Source: Breznakiella homolactica (GTDB lineage Bacteria > Spirochaetota > Spirochaetia > Treponematales > Breznakiellaceae). From it: a stretch of DNA of 64,000 nt. The stretch is from positions 4,030,001 to 4,094,000 of the forward strand of contig NZ_CP067089.2 in NCBI RefSeq assembly GCF_016616095.2, given 5' to 3'. Position numbers and translations under genes: made by a program. A model generated the notes under the pieces. The model was not told the DNA's origin and made no database searches. It saw nothing but the letters and a program-made list of their open reading frames with translations. Positions 26,364 to 35,391 of the stretch are shown here, in pieces. How positions within the stretch are numbered: position 1 is the stretch's first letter; each line of letters opens with the position of its first letter.

Positions 26364-27629
26364 TTATGGATTGAATTTTTTCAGGGCCTCAAGATCCAGG
26401 GTGGCGAAGTAATCCTCCACGGTCTCCGGCCGCCGCACCATCAGTGCCGATCCGTCGCTCCGCAGCAGGATTTCGCCGCACCGGAGTTTGCCGTTGTAGT
26501 TGAATCCCATGGCCCTGCCGTGGGCGCCCGCGTCGTGGATGACGATAAGGTCGCCTATGTCTATTTTCGGAAGTTTCCGCTGGACCGCGAACTTGTCGTT
26601 GTTTTCGCAGAGGCTTCCCACCACATCGTAGGTCTCCGCAGCGGGGGCGTTTTCCTTGCCCGAGACCGTCATGTGATGGTACGCGCCGTACATGCCCGGC
26701 CGCATCAGATCCGCCATGGAGGCGTCCAGGCCGATGTATTCCCGGTAGATGCTTTTTCGGTGGATAGCCCGGGCCACAAGCCAGCCGTAGGGGCCGGTTA
26801 CGATCCGCGCCCATTCCATGTGCATCCCCATGGGATCGAGGCCGGCGGGAACGATGACTTCATCGTAGGCTTTTTTAATTCCTTTTGCGACGTAATCGTA
26901 ATCGATGGGATCCTGCTCCGGCCGGTAGGGGATTCCCGCGCCGCCGCCGAGGTTGACGAATTCCATGGCGATGCCGGTTTTCTCCTTGATCTCCACGGCG
27001 AGTTCGAAGAGGAGCCGGCCTGTTTCGATGTGGTAGTCCGGATTGAGTTCATTGGACGCCACCATGGTGTGCAGCCCGAACCGCTTGGCGCCCTTGTCCC
27101 GGAGCAGCTTGTATCCTTCGATAATTTGTTCCCGGGTAAACCCGTACTTGGCTTCCTCTGGCGTGCCGATGATGGCGTTGCCTTCCTTGAGGGGGCCGGG
27201 GTTGTAGCGGCAGGAAACCAGTTCCGGGATGCCCGCGGTCTTTTCCAGGAATTCAATATGGGTGAAATCATCGAGGTTGATCACCGCCCCGAGTTCCCGG
27301 GCCTTTACGTATTCCGAAGCCGGGGTTTCGTTGGAGGTGAACATGGATTTTTCACCCTTCATGTTTGACATATCCGCCAGGAGCAGTTCCGGGAGGCTGG
27401 CGCAGTCCGCGCCGAAGCCTTCGCCGGCGAGGATCTTCAGGATAAAGGGATTGGGCAGGGCCTTGACCGCGAAATGCGCCTGGAAGGACGGAAAAACCGA
27501 AAAGGCCTTATTTATCCTCCGGGCGTTATCCCGGATAGCCCTTTCGTCGTAGACATAAAATGGCGTAGGGTACTGAGCGGCCAGCTTTTCCAGCTGTTCC
27601 TTTGACAAGGGGAAAGTCTTCGTATTCAT
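26364..27629 (-). CDS. lysA: Diaminopimelate decarboxylase
   Basis: A 421-residue fold-III PLP enzyme giving lysine from meso-diaminopimelate. The PLP lysine is in FAVKALPNP near residue 55; glycine-rich phosphate binding is seen as NLGGGAGIPY. The C-terminal beta domain carries VGSLCENNDKF (active-site Cys) and IVIHDAGAHGRAMGFNYN. It is smaller and divergent from E. coli LysA but in the clear context of dapL and asd. An aggat ribosome site precedes the ATG. A GC-rich hairpin separates it from asd upstream. Confidence 0.88.
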   Translation of the reverse strand: MNTKTFPLSKEQLEKLAAQYPTPFYVYDERAIRDNARRINKAFSVFPSFQAHFAVKALPNPFILKILAGEGFGADCASLPELLLADMSNMKGEKSMFTSNETPASEYVKARELGAVINLDDFTHIEFLEKTAGIPELVSCRYNPGPLKEGNAIIGTPEEAKYGFTREQIIEGYKLLRDKGAKRFGLHTMVASNELNPDYHIETGRLLFELAVEIKEKTGIAMEFVNLGGGAGIPYRPEQDPIDYDYVAKGIKKAYDEVIVPAGLDPMGMHMEWARIVTGPYGWLVARAIHRKSIYREYIGLDASMADLMRPGMYGAYHHMTVSGKENAPAAETYDVVGSLCENNDKFAVQRKLPKIDIGDLIVIHDAGAHGRAMGFNYNGKLRCGEILLRSDGSALMVRRPETVEDYFATLDLEALKKFNP

Positions 27630-27688
27630 ATAGTATCCTTTTGAAAGCCGGACCTCGGTCCTGCCTGGTTATTATTGGTTCCCCGCCG

Positions 27689-27712
27689 GGGCGCCCCTGT
27701 TCCTGGGCGCCC
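27689..27712. repeat. Intercistronic hairpin, asd-lysA
   Basis: The 8-base self-complementary sequence gggcgccc occurs twice (27689-27696, 27705-27712) separated by 8 bases, forming a strong stem with extra GC pairs outside. With no T-run it is more likely an mRNA-stability element than a terminator. Confidence 0.55.
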
Positions 27713-27733
27713 GCGCCGGGTGCGAAATTGTTT

Positions 27734-28831
27734 TTACAGATAACCCTTTGACTTCAGCAGTTCCGCGTTGAGGATTCCGCCTCCGGCGGCGCCCCTGACG
27801 GTATTGTGGGAGAGTCCCACGAACCGCAGGTCGAAAAGGTTGCAGGGCCTGATCCGGCCGACGCAAACCGCCATGGCTTTGTCCAGGTCCCGGTCCTTCC
27901 GGGGCTGGGGCCGGTCGGCTTCTTCCCGGACAATGATGGGCCGCTCCGGCGCCATGGGCAGCTTCAGCTCCTGGGGCAGGGCGGTAAATTCCGACCAGAT
28001 CTTTTTGACTTCTTCTATCGAAGGTTTTTTTGAACCGAATTCCAGGCTGACGCAGGCGGTATGGCCGTCCACCACCGGCACCCGGTTGCAGTGGGCCGTG
28101 ATCAGCGGGCCTTCGGCGCTGACAATGGCGCCTTCCGTCACGGAACCGAGAATCTTGAGGGGTTCCTGCTCGCTTTTTTCTTCTTCGCCGCCGATGTAGG
28201 GAACCACATTTTCGATAATGCTGAGACTGGGCACCCCGGGAAAGCCCGCGCCGGAAACGGCCTGCATAGTGGAAACAAACATACGTTTGACTTCATAGCC
28301 TGCCTGGATAAGCGCCCACAGCGGAGTCATGTAACTCTGGATCGAACAGTTCGGTTTTACCGCGATAAAACCCTTGTCCCAGCCGCGGCTCGTCTGCTGG
28401 ATCGGGATGATGTCGGTGTGGCTGGGATTTACCTCGGCGATGAGCATGGGCACATCCCTGGTCCACCGGTGGGCTGAGGCGTTGGAAACCACCGGAATGC
28501 CCGCCGCGGCGTAAGCCTCTTCCAGGGCCTTTATTTCATCCTTGCCCATTTCCAGCGCGGAAAACACGAAGGCGCATTTTCCCTGCCCGGCGGCTGCCGC
28601 GGCTCTGGATATATCGTTGGCGTCTTCTACAATTAAAGGGCCTACCGCGGGGCTGTAGGGTTTCGCCAGCTGCCACCGTCCGGCAACCGCGTCCGCGTAT
28701 GGTTTGCCGGCGCTCCGGGGCGATGCTGCTACATAGGTGACTTCAAACCAGGGATGGTCCGCCAGCAGGGCAATGTACTGCTGGCCCACCATACCGGTCG
28801 CTCCAAGCACTCCGACAGGAATTTTTTCCAT
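27734..28831 (-). CDS. asd: Aspartate-semialdehyde dehydrogenase
   Basis: A 365-residue NADP-dependent enzyme reducing aspartyl phosphate to aspartate semialdehyde. It has [14 protein letters not shown] (NADP-binding loop), NASAHRW, the catalytic Cys in KPNCSIQS, and the HCNRVPV..GHT region with the active-site His. The sequence is of the archaeal/fungal-like ASD class rather than the E. coli type, judged by the SNASAHR and PNCSIQ blocks. It is the fourth gene of the lysine operon, 91 bases after dapA. Confidence 0.93.
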   Translation of the reverse strand: MEKIPVGVLGATGMVGQQYIALLADHPWFEVTYVAASPRSAGKPYADAVAGRWQLAKPYSPAVGPLIVEDANDISRAAAAAGQGKCAFVFSALEMGKDEIKALEEAYAAAGIPVVSNASAHRWTRDVPMLIAEVNPSHTDIIPIQQTSRGWDKGFIAVKPNCSIQSYMTPLWALIQAGYEVKRMFVSTMQAVSGAGFPGVPSLSIIENVVPYIGGEEEKSEQEPLKILGSVTEGAIVSAEGPLITAHCNRVPVVDGHTACVSLEFGSKKPSIEEVKKIWSEFTALPQELKLPMAPERPIIVREEADRPQPRKDRDLDKAMAVCVGRIRPCNLFDLRFVGLSHNTVRGAAGGGILNAELLKSKGYL

Positions 28832-28875
28832 TGCTGTTATCTCCTCTTCACGCAGATTTTTTCCGAAAAATCCTG

Positions 28876-28908
28876 CCGCCGCTCCCCATGCCTCTGCGGG
28901 AGCAGCGG
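28876..28908. repeat. Intercistronic hairpin, dapA-asd
   Basis: Inverted repeat of 11 bases (28876-28886 with 28898-28908, one mismatch) and an 11-base loop, between the dapA stop and asd start. Similar in kind to the asd-lysA hairpin, without a terminator T-run. Confidence 0.5.
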
Positions 28909-28922
28909 GGAGAGGGGCGGGT

Positions 28923-29843
28923 TCAGGTAAGTTTAACTTTTGACGCTGCCTGGGACGCTTCCAGGGCCTGCCGGAGCAGGGTTTCGTTTTCCGCGGCCAT
29001 GGGGCCCAGGGGCAGCCGCACGGGACCGGCGGGAAGACCCGCCCAGGCCATGGCGGTTTTTATGGGCACGGGATTGGTTTCGATAAAGGCGCCTTTTACC
29101 AATGGCAGCAAACCGTAATGGAGTTTCCTGGCTTCCTCAAAATTCCCGCTGAGGCAGGCTTTCGTTAAAGCAGCCACTCGGCGGGGGACGAGATTCGAGA
29201 TTACCGAAATGATCCCGTCGCCGCCCAGGGCGCAGAGGGGCAGGGTAAACGCGTCGTCCCCGGAGAGCACCGAAAAAGCTCTGCCTTCGTCCCGCCGTTT
29301 CCGGGAGACCATGTCAACCATATCCCCAATCTGGGGAATGTCCGCGGAGGATTCTTTGATGCCGATAACCGTAGGTATCCGGGATATCTGTTCCATAAGA
29401 ACCGGCGGAATGTTCCGTGCCGTTCTGGACGCAATATTATAGATAAGAATCGGAATATCGACCGCCGCGGCCACTGTCTCGAAATGGCGGAGCAGTCCTC
29501 CGTCGTTTGGTTTGTTGTAGTAGGGGGTAACTACCAGGGCAATATCCGCCCCGAGCTCTTTTGCCCGTTTCGTGTTTTCGATGGTGTGTTTTGTTGAATT
29601 GGACCCCGTGCCGATAATGACCGGCACCGTGCCCGCGGCTGCTTCCGCGGCGGTTTCGATGATTTTGTCCTGTTCTTCCCGTTCCAGAGTGGGGGTTTCG
29701 CCGGTGGTCCCCAGAGGGAGAATGCCGTCGATCCCTTCGCTGATCTGGAACCGGATCAGGTCCCGCAGTCCGGCGAAATCCACATCGCCGTTTTCCTGCA
29801 TCGGTGTTATGAGCGCGGTATACGCGCCCCGGAGTTGTATCAT
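28923..29843 (-). CDS. dapA: 4-hydroxy-tetrahydrodipicolinate synthase
   Basis: A 306-residue class I aldolase-fold enzyme condensing pyruvate with aspartate semialdehyde. Signature features are [10 protein letters not shown] (Thr-Thr proton relay), [11 protein letters not shown] with the catalytic Tyr, [10 protein letters not shown] with the Schiff-base Lys, and SGDDAFTLP. The ATG at 29843 has ggag 7 bases upstream. It follows dapB across a 346-base gap filled by repeat copy B. Confidence 0.95.
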   Translation of the reverse strand: MIQLRGAYTALITPMQENGDVDFAGLRDLIRFQISEGIDGILPLGTTGETPTLEREEQDKIIETAAEAAAGTVPVIIGTGSNSTKHTIENTKRAKELGADIALVVTPYYNKPNDGGLLRHFETVAAAVDIPILIYNIASRTARNIPPVLMEQISRIPTVIGIKESSADIPQIGDMVDMVSRKRRDEGRAFSVLSGDDAFTLPLCALGGDGIISVISNLVPRRVAALTKACLSGNFEEARKLHYGLLPLVKGAFIETNPVPIKTAMAWAGLPAGPVRLPLGPMAAENETLLRQALEASQAASKVKLT

Positions 29844-30189
29844 GGTAAGCTCCGAAATAAGAAGACTCCCGGGGTTTCCCCGGTTCCCGTAATTATTGCA
29901 TAAGCGCCGGTGCGCCGCAAGATCCTATCAGGACACCCGCAGTGTAATAAAACTTCCACAGAAGCATGGAACTACAAATCCCGGGGTCCCGTCGAATGAA
30001 AAAAATCCCGCGGGGCGGTATTTCTTTTCATTCGACACCCCACGTTTCCTGCTCCCACCATGCTTCTGTGGCCTTTCTCCCGTTCCGGCTGTCCTGTTCT
30101 TAACGAGGGTTGATCTCTGTGTGCTGTATGGTTTCTCAGCTCCGCATTGGACCGTTTCTCCAAAAAATGCCTGTTTTGCTCCGGAGATC
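29844..30189. other. Long intercistronic gap inside the lysine operon
   Basis: A 346-base gap between dapB and dapA. It contains palindromic repeat copy B (29956-30071). The remaining flanks, about 110 bases on each side, have no convincing gene. A promoter for the dapA-onward part could lie at 30080-30180, but I see no clear -10/-35 pair on the minus strand. Confidence 0.6.
29956..30071. repeat. Palindromic repeat element, copy B
   Basis: A 116-bp nested inverted repeat. The outer arms are perfect over 14 bases (29956-29969 ccacagaagcatgg with 30058-30071). The inner arms begin gtcgaatgaaaa (29991) and end ttttcattcgac (30035), continuing to the gcggg/gcgg centre with small bulges. Several blocks are shared in order with copy A near 20.9 kb. 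It is inserted between dapB and dapA, so the lysine-operon message must read through it and would fold it into a long hairpin. Confidence 0.75.
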
Positions 30190-30972
30190 CTACGCACCGA
30201 TAATTTCTTCCAGGACATCATCCATGGTGAAAATGCCCCGGCGCGTTTCCCGGGCAAGCCATTCGGCGGCCTGTACCGCCCCGGAAGCCAGGCCTTCCCG
30301 GTTCCGGGCCGTGTGGGTTATTTCTATGGTATCCGCCGGGGAGTCGAAAATCAGGGTATGTGTTCCGGGAACGGACCCAACCCGGAGACTTCCAACGTGG
30401 AGTTCCTCCGGCGCCGGAGCCCGGTGCTCCAGGGCTTCATATACCGCTTTTGTTTTCCGGGTCATGGAAGAAAGGACAAGCTCCGCCAGGGTTTTCGCGG
30501 TCCCCGAGGGACTGTCTACCTTTTTGTTGTGGTGGGCTTCAAAAATGCCCCCATCATATTCCGGAAAGGGGTTCATTATCTGGGCGGCAAAGGCAGCGAT
30601 GCGGTAAAACAGATTCACCCCCAGGGAGAAATTCGACGCCCACAGCAGGGATGATCCGTTTTTCCTGACGATCTCCTCCGCTTCGCCCAGGCGGTCCAGC
30701 CATCCCGTGGTTCCCACCACCGCCGGAACCTTCCGCTCCGCCAGGGCCGTAACATTGGCAAAGGCCGTATCCGGACTGGTGAATTCAATGGCGGCATCGG
30801 TATCGGCAAGTTCCGCTATCCCGGGAATATCCCCGTAAATCGGCGCTCCGGAGCTGCCGGTTCCCCCGGCCGCAAAGGGATCCGCGATGGCGGTGATACT
30901 GTGGCCCCGGGCCAGGGCAATGGATTCGATCATTTTTCCCATTTTCCCGTAGCCGATAATGGCAATATTCAT
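30190..30972 (-). CDS. dapB: 4-hydroxy-tetrahydrodipicolinate reductase
   Basis: A 260-residue NAD(P)H-dependent reductase. The N-terminus is the dinucleotide site IAIIGYGKMGKMIE; later come VGTTGW, ASNFSLGVNLF and the catalytic block EAHHNKKVDSPSGTA with the active His and Lys. Its ATG overlaps the lysC stop (ATGA at 30969-30972), implying coupled translation with aspartokinase. Confidence 0.95.
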   Translation of the reverse strand: MNIAIIGYGKMGKMIESIALARGHSITAIADPFAAGGTGSSGAPIYGDIPGIAELADTDAAIEFTSPDTAFANVTALAERKVPAVVGTTGWLDRLGEAEEIVRKNGSSLLWASNFSLGVNLFYRIAAFAAQIMNPFPEYDGGIFEAHHNKKVDSPSGTAKTLAELVLSSMTRKTKAVYEALEHRAPAPEELHVGSLRVGSVPGTHTLIFDSPADTIEITHTARNREGLASGAVQAAEWLARETRRGIFTMDDVLEEIIGA

Positions 30973-32351
30973 GGCTGGCTCCTTTTGGGCTGTGCCTCAG
31001 CGGGCAGGCTGCTGTTCTGTTCCTCAAAAAAGGTTTTGTGGAGCGCCCGAATGACATCATCCGCCTGGGTATCGTTCACAATAAAACTGATATTCACCTT
31101 GCTTGCTCCCTGGGAAACCATCTGAACCTGCACACCCAGGCCGGCGCATACCCCGAAGGACCGTTCCAGTATTTCCGATGACCGGCGAACATCCCCGACG
31201 ATGGTAACCACGGCCTTGTCTTTTTTGATTTCGATGCTGGCGATCCGGGACAGGTCTTTTTTTAGGGGTCCGAGATCGTAGCTTTTATCCAGAGTCAGGG
31301 AAACAGAAACCTCGCTGGTGGCCACCATGTCCACCGAAATCCGGTGCTTCGCGAAATCCGAAAACACACCCTCCAGGAATCCGTACTGTCCCAGCATGCG
31401 GGTGGACACAATGTCCACCAAGGTGACATTTTTCCGGGAGGTAAGGGCCTGGACCGGGCCGGTTTTCTTGTCCAGGGACGCCACGATCCGGGTGCCCGGA
31501 GCCGCCGGGTTGTAGGAATTTTTGACCCGTACCGGAGTACCGGTTCGGATACAGGGCTGCATGGCCCGGGGATGGAGAACCTGGGCGCCAAAATACGCCA
31601 GTTCCGCCGCTTCCTCATAGGTTACCGCTTCCACGGGCCGGGCCTGTTTTACCAGCCGGGGATCCGCGGTGAGGATGCCGTCCACGTCTTTCCAGACCTG
31701 GGCTTCCTCGGCCCGGCATGCCGCGGCAATCATGGTGGCGCTCAGGTCCGAACCGCCCCTGCCCAGGGTGGTTATGTTTCCGCCTTCATCCTTGGCGATA
31801 AACCCGGTCACCACCGGCAGGACCCCGGCATCGGTCAGGGGACAGAGTATTTGGGGAATTTTTTCCCAGCTTTCCTTGGTGAGCTCCGCGGAAGTAAAAT
31901 TCGAATCCGATATAAAACCCGCGTCCCAGGCGTCGAAAGCCTGGGCTTTAATATGTACGGACTTGAAATAGGCCGCGGTTACCCGCACCGAAAGCCGTTC
32001 CCCAAAAGAAACAAGATAATCCTTTGTCCGGGGCGTGAGTTCCCTGATCAGGGATATTCCCACCAGGAGATTGTTGAGTTCCTCAAGAAGGGGTTTAATT
32101 TCCTGGTGTATCTGAGGTTTCAGTCCCAGGGAATCAATGGTCTTTGTGTGGAGCTGCTCGATTGTTTTTATGGAGACCGTTCCCGCGGTCAGGGCTTTTT
32201 CCGCCGCCTCCAGCAGATGGTCCGTGGTATCTCCCATGGCGGAGAGAACAAGCACCGGTTTCCGGGGAAGAAACTGTTTGACGATTTCTGCCGCATTACG
32301 GATGCGTTCCGCGTTGGCCACGGAACTCCCCCCGAATTTCATTACAATCAT
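30969..32351 (-). CDS. lysC: Aspartokinase
   Basis: A 460-residue aspartate kinase, first step of lysine synthesis. It begins MIVMKFGGSSVANAERI (ATP site), has TLGRGGSDLSAT and WKDVDGILTADPRL in the catalytic domain, and two ACT domains at the C-terminus (from about residue 305), where lysine feedback usually acts. The frame extends 16 codons further, but ggagga lies 9 bases before the ATG at 32351, which is preferred. It is the first gene of the operon and a promoter is visible just upstream. Confidence 0.93.
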   Translation of the reverse strand: MIVMKFGGSSVANAERIRNAAEIVKQFLPRKPVLVLSAMGDTTDHLLEAAEKALTAGTVSIKTIEQLHTKTIDSLGLKPQIHQEIKPLLEELNNLLVGISLIRELTPRTKDYLVSFGERLSVRVTAAYFKSVHIKAQAFDAWDAGFISDSNFTSAELTKESWEKIPQILCPLTDAGVLPVVTGFIAKDEGGNITTLGRGGSDLSATMIAAACRAEEAQVWKDVDGILTADPRLVKQARPVEAVTYEEAAELAYFGAQVLHPRAMQPCIRTGTPVRVKNSYNPAAPGTRIVASLDKKTGPVQALTSRKNVTLVDIVSTRMLGQYGFLEGVFSDFAKHRISVDMVATSEVSVSLTLDKSYDLGPLKKDLSRIASIEIKKDKAVVTIVGDVRRSSEILERSFGVCAGLGVQVQMVSQGASKVNISFIVNDTQADDVIRALHKTFFEEQNSSLPAEAQPKRSQP

Positions 32352-32380
32352 TGCAGTGATTCCTCCAGATATTGGTCCAT

Positions 32381-32409
32381 ATCCTACAAGAATATGCAAA
32401 AATATGCAA
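32381..32409 (-). promoter_or_regulatory. Promoter of the lysine/DAP operon with tandem 10-mers
   Basis: On the minus strand, TTGCAT (32409-32404), a 17-bp spacer and TAGGAT (32386-32381) form a sigma-70 type promoter about 23 bases before the predicted start of lysC translation. The -35 is part of a tandem near-repeat (aatatgcaaa, aatatgcaat, 32391-32410, plus strand), which may also be an operator. No lysine riboswitch fold was recognised. Confidence 0.5.
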
Positions 32410-32488
32410 TACTTTCCTCTTTTTTGTATATATATTTAATTCTCCGGGCACACAGCCCCCATGAAACCGGAAGCATAGAACCGGTTAA

Positions 32489-32635
32489 GCCGGAAAGTAC
32501 CCGGCCGTAATGGTAACGCCGGAAGTCATACAAAGAAGGGAATGAGCGACTTTCGAGGCCAAAGGCCGATGAGAAGCCATACCCATTTCTCTATGACAGG
32601 ACCCGCGGCACCATTAAACACAGGTGCTTTCCGGC
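32489..32635. repeat. 147-bp imperfect palindrome
   Basis: The outer arms gccggaaagtacc (32489-32501) and ggtgctttccggc (32623-32635) pair at 12 of 13 positions. Further pairing blocks run inward (taatggt/accatta, gtcata/tatgac, ggg/ccc) to a small central ggcc-aaa-ggcc hairpin at 32557-32567. It differs in sequence from copies A and B, apart from a short gaagcat-gaac similarity just outside its left arm. It may be another mobile-element relic or a long regulatory hairpin. Confidence 0.55.
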
Positions 32636-32648
32636 TGTAAAGATTCTG

Positions 32649-32657
32649 TGGTACAGT
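32649..32657 (+). promoter_or_regulatory. Extended -10 element at the nuclease start
   Basis: TGG-TACAGT ends 6 bases before the ATG at 32664. Transcription would then begin at or next to the start codon, giving a leaderless message. This fits the lack of any ribosome site before this gene. Confidence 0.4.
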
Positions 32658-32663
32658 CTCCCC

Positions 32664-34481
32664 ATGGTACAGGAAAAAAGTCTTGCGGTGTATAAAAACC
32701 GTCCCGCGGTGGTACTCGGGGGCGGCGACAAAATAGAAATTCTCCTTCCCGGTGGCGAAAAACTGAAAGTCCGGCCCAAGGACATTGAAATAATCCACCC
32801 GGGCCCGGCGGGTTCCCCGGACAGCTATACCGGAGAGCTGCCCCCGGGGGATATCCGGGGCGCCTGGGAACTCTTGGAAGGGACCGAAGTTCCTTTGGCG
32901 GAACTGGCGGATCTGGTATACGGTGAATTCACCCCCCAAAGCGCCTGGGCGGCGTACAGCCTCCTTTCGGAGGGCCTCTATTTTACCGGATCTCCCGGGG
33001 CCATCCGGCCCCGGCCCGCCGAAGCGGTCGCCGCGGATGAGGCAAAGCGGGCGGAAAAGGAACGGGAAGCCGGAGAGCGGGAGGCCTTTCTGGCCCGGCT
33101 TAAGGAATCGAAGCTCATCCTTCCCGACGACCGCCGGTTCCTCCAGGATGCCGAAGCCCTGGCGTACGGTAAAAGCGACAAAAGCCGGACCCTCAGGGAG
33201 CTCGGTTTGGCGGAAACACCCCAGGAAGCCCACCGCCTGCTTCTGGATTCCGGGGCATGGACTCCCTTCATCAACCCCCATCCCTTCCGGTTCGGCGTAT
33301 CCCCCGGTTCCGCCAGGGAACCCCTGGCGGATACCCCCGGGGAGGACCGGAAGGATCTTACCCATCTCAAGGCCTATGCCATAGACAATGAGTGGAGCAC
33401 TGATCCGGACGACGCGGTATCAATAGAAGGAAATGTTCTGTATGTTCATGTTGCGGATCCCGGTTCGGTGATTCTCCCGGAAAGCCCCGCGGATATTGAG
33501 GCCCGGGGCAGGGGAGCGACATTGTATCTTCCCGAAGGGACCGCCCGGATGGTCGCCGAGGAAGCGCTTCCGCGTTTTGCCCTGGGCCTCACGGAAGTGT
33601 CTCCGGCGCTGACCTTCAAAATAAGCCTGGACAGCGGCGGTTCGGTGGCGGAAATCGAAATTTTCCGTTCCTCCGTGTCTGTTACCCGGATGACCTACGC
33701 CGAAGCGGACGCCGCGGCGGATAACCCCGATCTCACCGCGTTGACAGCCCTGGCCGAAGCGAATATCCGCCGCCGGATGGCCGCCGGGGCAGTCGCCATT
33801 GACTTCCCCGAGGTCCATATCACGGTTTCCGGGGAACACGTAACCATCGAACCCATCCGGCAGTACCGGTCCGCCGATACGGTCCGGGAATGCATGCTTT
33901 TGGCCGGCGAAGCCGCGGCCCGCTGGGCTGTGCAGAACAGAGTCCCCTTTCCCTACGTCATCCAGGAAACCGGGGAGCTCCCGGCAAAACCTCTGGCCGG
34001 CCCGGCGGGCTCCTATCAGCTCCGGCGCTGCATGCGGGCCCGGTCCCTTTCGGTAAAGCCCGGGCTGCACGGAGGATTGGGGCTGTCGGGATATTCCCAG
34101 GTCACCAGCCCCCTCAGGCGGTACACCGATCTCCTGGCGCACCAGCAGATCCGGGCTTTTCTCCGGGGGGCGCCGCCCATTCCCGATGACGAACTGCTGG
34201 TCCGCCTTGCCGCGGGAGAAGCCGCCGCCGGCGCAACGGTCCAGGCGGAACGGGCATCCCGGCAGTACTGGACCGCGGTGTATCTCATGGATAAAAAGGG
34301 GAGTACCTGGACCGGTATTGTTCTTGAGAAGAAAGGCCCCCGGGCAGCGGTAATGATCCCGGATCTCGGCCTGGAGATCCAGGCCGCCATTAAGACCGAT
34401 GCCGAGTCCAACGATACGGTTAGCCTGACCCTGGGTTCCGTAAATCTATACCAGCCGGAAACGGTGTTTTTTTCAGCCTAG
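32664..34481 (+). CDS. RNase II/RNB family exoribonuclease
   Basis: A 605-residue 3'-5' exoribonuclease of the RNase II superfamily. The RNB domain (about 230-520) has the metal motif AIDNEWSTDPDDAV with the spaced Asp residues expected for catalysis, and YSQVTSPLRRYTDLLAHQ with the conserved Arg. The N-terminal 200 residues are a divergent nucleic-acid-binding part with an Arg/Glu/Ala-rich helix; the C-terminus has an S1-like beta domain. It resembles the short bacterial RNase II-like group rather than full RNase R. No ribosome site precedes the ATG. RNA decay is the likely role. Confidence 0.85.
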   Translation: MVQEKSLAVYKNRPAVVLGGGDKIEILLPGGEKLKVRPKDIEIIHPGPAGSPDSYTGELPPGDIRGAWELLEGTEVPLAELADLVYGEFTPQSAWAAYSLLSEGLYFTGSPGAIRPRPAEAVAADEAKRAEKEREAGEREAFLARLKESKLILPDDRRFLQDAEALAYGKSDKSRTLRELGLAETPQEAHRLLLDSGAWTPFINPHPFRFGVSPGSAREPLADTPGEDRKDLTHLKAYAIDNEWSTDPDDAVSIEGNVLYVHVADPGSVILPESPADIEARGRGATLYLPEGTARMVAEEALPRFALGLTEVSPALTFKISLDSGGSVAEIEIFRSSVSVTRMTYAEADAAADNPDLTALTALAEANIRRRMAAGAVAIDFPEVHITVSGEHVTIEPIRQYRSADTVRECMLLAGEAAARWAVQNRVPFPYVIQETGELPAKPLAGPAGSYQLRRCMRARSLSVKPGLHGGLGLSGYSQVTSPLRRYTDLLAHQQIRAFLRGAPPIPDDELLVRLAAGEAAAGATVQAERASRQYWTAVYLMDKKGSTWTGIVLEKKGPRAAVMIPDLGLEIQAAIKTDAESNDTVSLTLGSVNLYQPETVFFSA

Positions 34482-34506
34482 GGTTCTGGCAGTAAATGTC
34501 AGGGTC

Positions 34507-35391
34507 TTAGAAATCGGCCCTTTGGGGAATCGTCCAGATGCATCCGGCATAGGCTTTAAACAGAAATGTATTGTCGCCGGGCCCTTCGAAGGGTTCCTCA
34601 GCCCAGGTGTAGACGGGAATTTCGGCTCCCACAAGGACGGTCACGGGTTTTACCGCATTCCAGCGGAATTCAAAGCCCGCAAACAGTGATCTGAGCTCAT
34701 CGGTTTCCGTCTGGGCGCCGATGTAGCTCCGCTTCAGGGTTTGGTATCCGAGGTTTATATCCACGGTAAAGGGAACATTTTTCTTATAGGCATTAGCGGT
34801 AAACTGGTACCGTGTTTTTTCATCCTGAATGGTAAGCCCGCCGCCATGGAGTTCGGTATACTCCTCGCGGGCGGCGCTGAGGGTGACCACCGCGTAGGGC
34901 ACCCAGAATCCCGCGGCAATCCGGCCGTATTCCTGGACGTAATCGCCCTCAACGATAAGCCCCGTTCCGACGGTGGAATGGGCGCTCAGGGACGCGAAGA
35001 CGATTCCCGGCACTCTGAAATTTACCGCGGCGGCCATTCCCGGCTTTAACGGTTTATCCAGGTTGTTGAATATTCCGAAAAACGGCCCCAGCTCCAGTCC
35101 CAGATAGGTAAAATCGAGTCCGACAGAAGCCAGCAGCCTGTTTCTCAGGATCGGCCCCCGGTCGTATTCGAGGGAATACCCCAGGATGTCGGAAAACCTT
35201 CCCGCGGCTTTAATGTTGGCCACGACAAAATAATCCGGCTCAAAGGACTTCCCCGCCGTTCCCTGGGAACTACGGAGGCCGGGGTCAAAGGCAAAATTGT
35301 CCACCCCGCCGACAAAACTCAGGTCCAGGGCGCGGAGCGTTCCCGCGCCGGAAAAGTACAGTAAAACCAGGGCAAGTGCAAATCGTTTCAT
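34507..35391 (-). CDS. Putative outer-membrane beta-barrel protein
   Basis: A 294-residue protein not assigned to a family. A signal peptide spans about residues 1-21 (cleaved after LRA). The mature part has alternating hydrophobic/polar strands, many Gly and aromatic residues, and a C-terminus ending in a strand. This fits a treponemal outer-membrane or periplasmic beta protein. Its ATG overlaps the stop of the upstream gene by one base (TGATG), so the two are translated in tandem and probably function together. Confidence 0.65.
   Translation of the reverse strand: MKRFALALVLLYFSGAGTLRALDLSFVGGVDNFAFDPGLRSSQGTAGKSFEPDYFVVANIKAAGRFSDILGYSLEYDRGPILRNRLLASVGLDFTYLGLELGPFFGIFNNLDKPLKPGMAAAVNFRVPGIVFASLSAHSTVGTGLIVEGDYVQEYGRIAAGFWVPYAVVTLSAAREEYTELHGGGLTIQDEKTRYQFTANAYKKNVPFTVDINLGYQTLKRSYIGAQTETDELRSLFAGFEFRWNAVKPVTVLVGAEIPVYTWAEEPFEGPGDNTFLFKAYAGCIWTIPQRADF

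Larger units (their letters stand above)
32352..32663. other. Divergent lysC / RNase II intergenic region
   Basis: This 312-base stretch has the lysC promoter at its left, a 147-bp imperfect palindrome in the middle and right, and a candidate promoter for the nuclease at its right edge. I see no gene in it. Confidence 0.6.

Noticed and set aside
26145..27368. A 407-codon plus-strand open frame
   Set aside because: It lies opposite dapL and lysA, whose motifs are intact; long antisense frames are common in GC-rich coding DNA.
32352..32488. Lysine riboswitch in the lysC leader
   Set aside because: The leader after the predicted promoter is only about 23 bases, and the upstream DNA lacks the conserved lysine-box blocks.
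31344..32510. A 388-codon plus-strand open frame opposite lysC
   Set aside because: Shadow of aspartokinase with no recognisable domain and no ribosome site.
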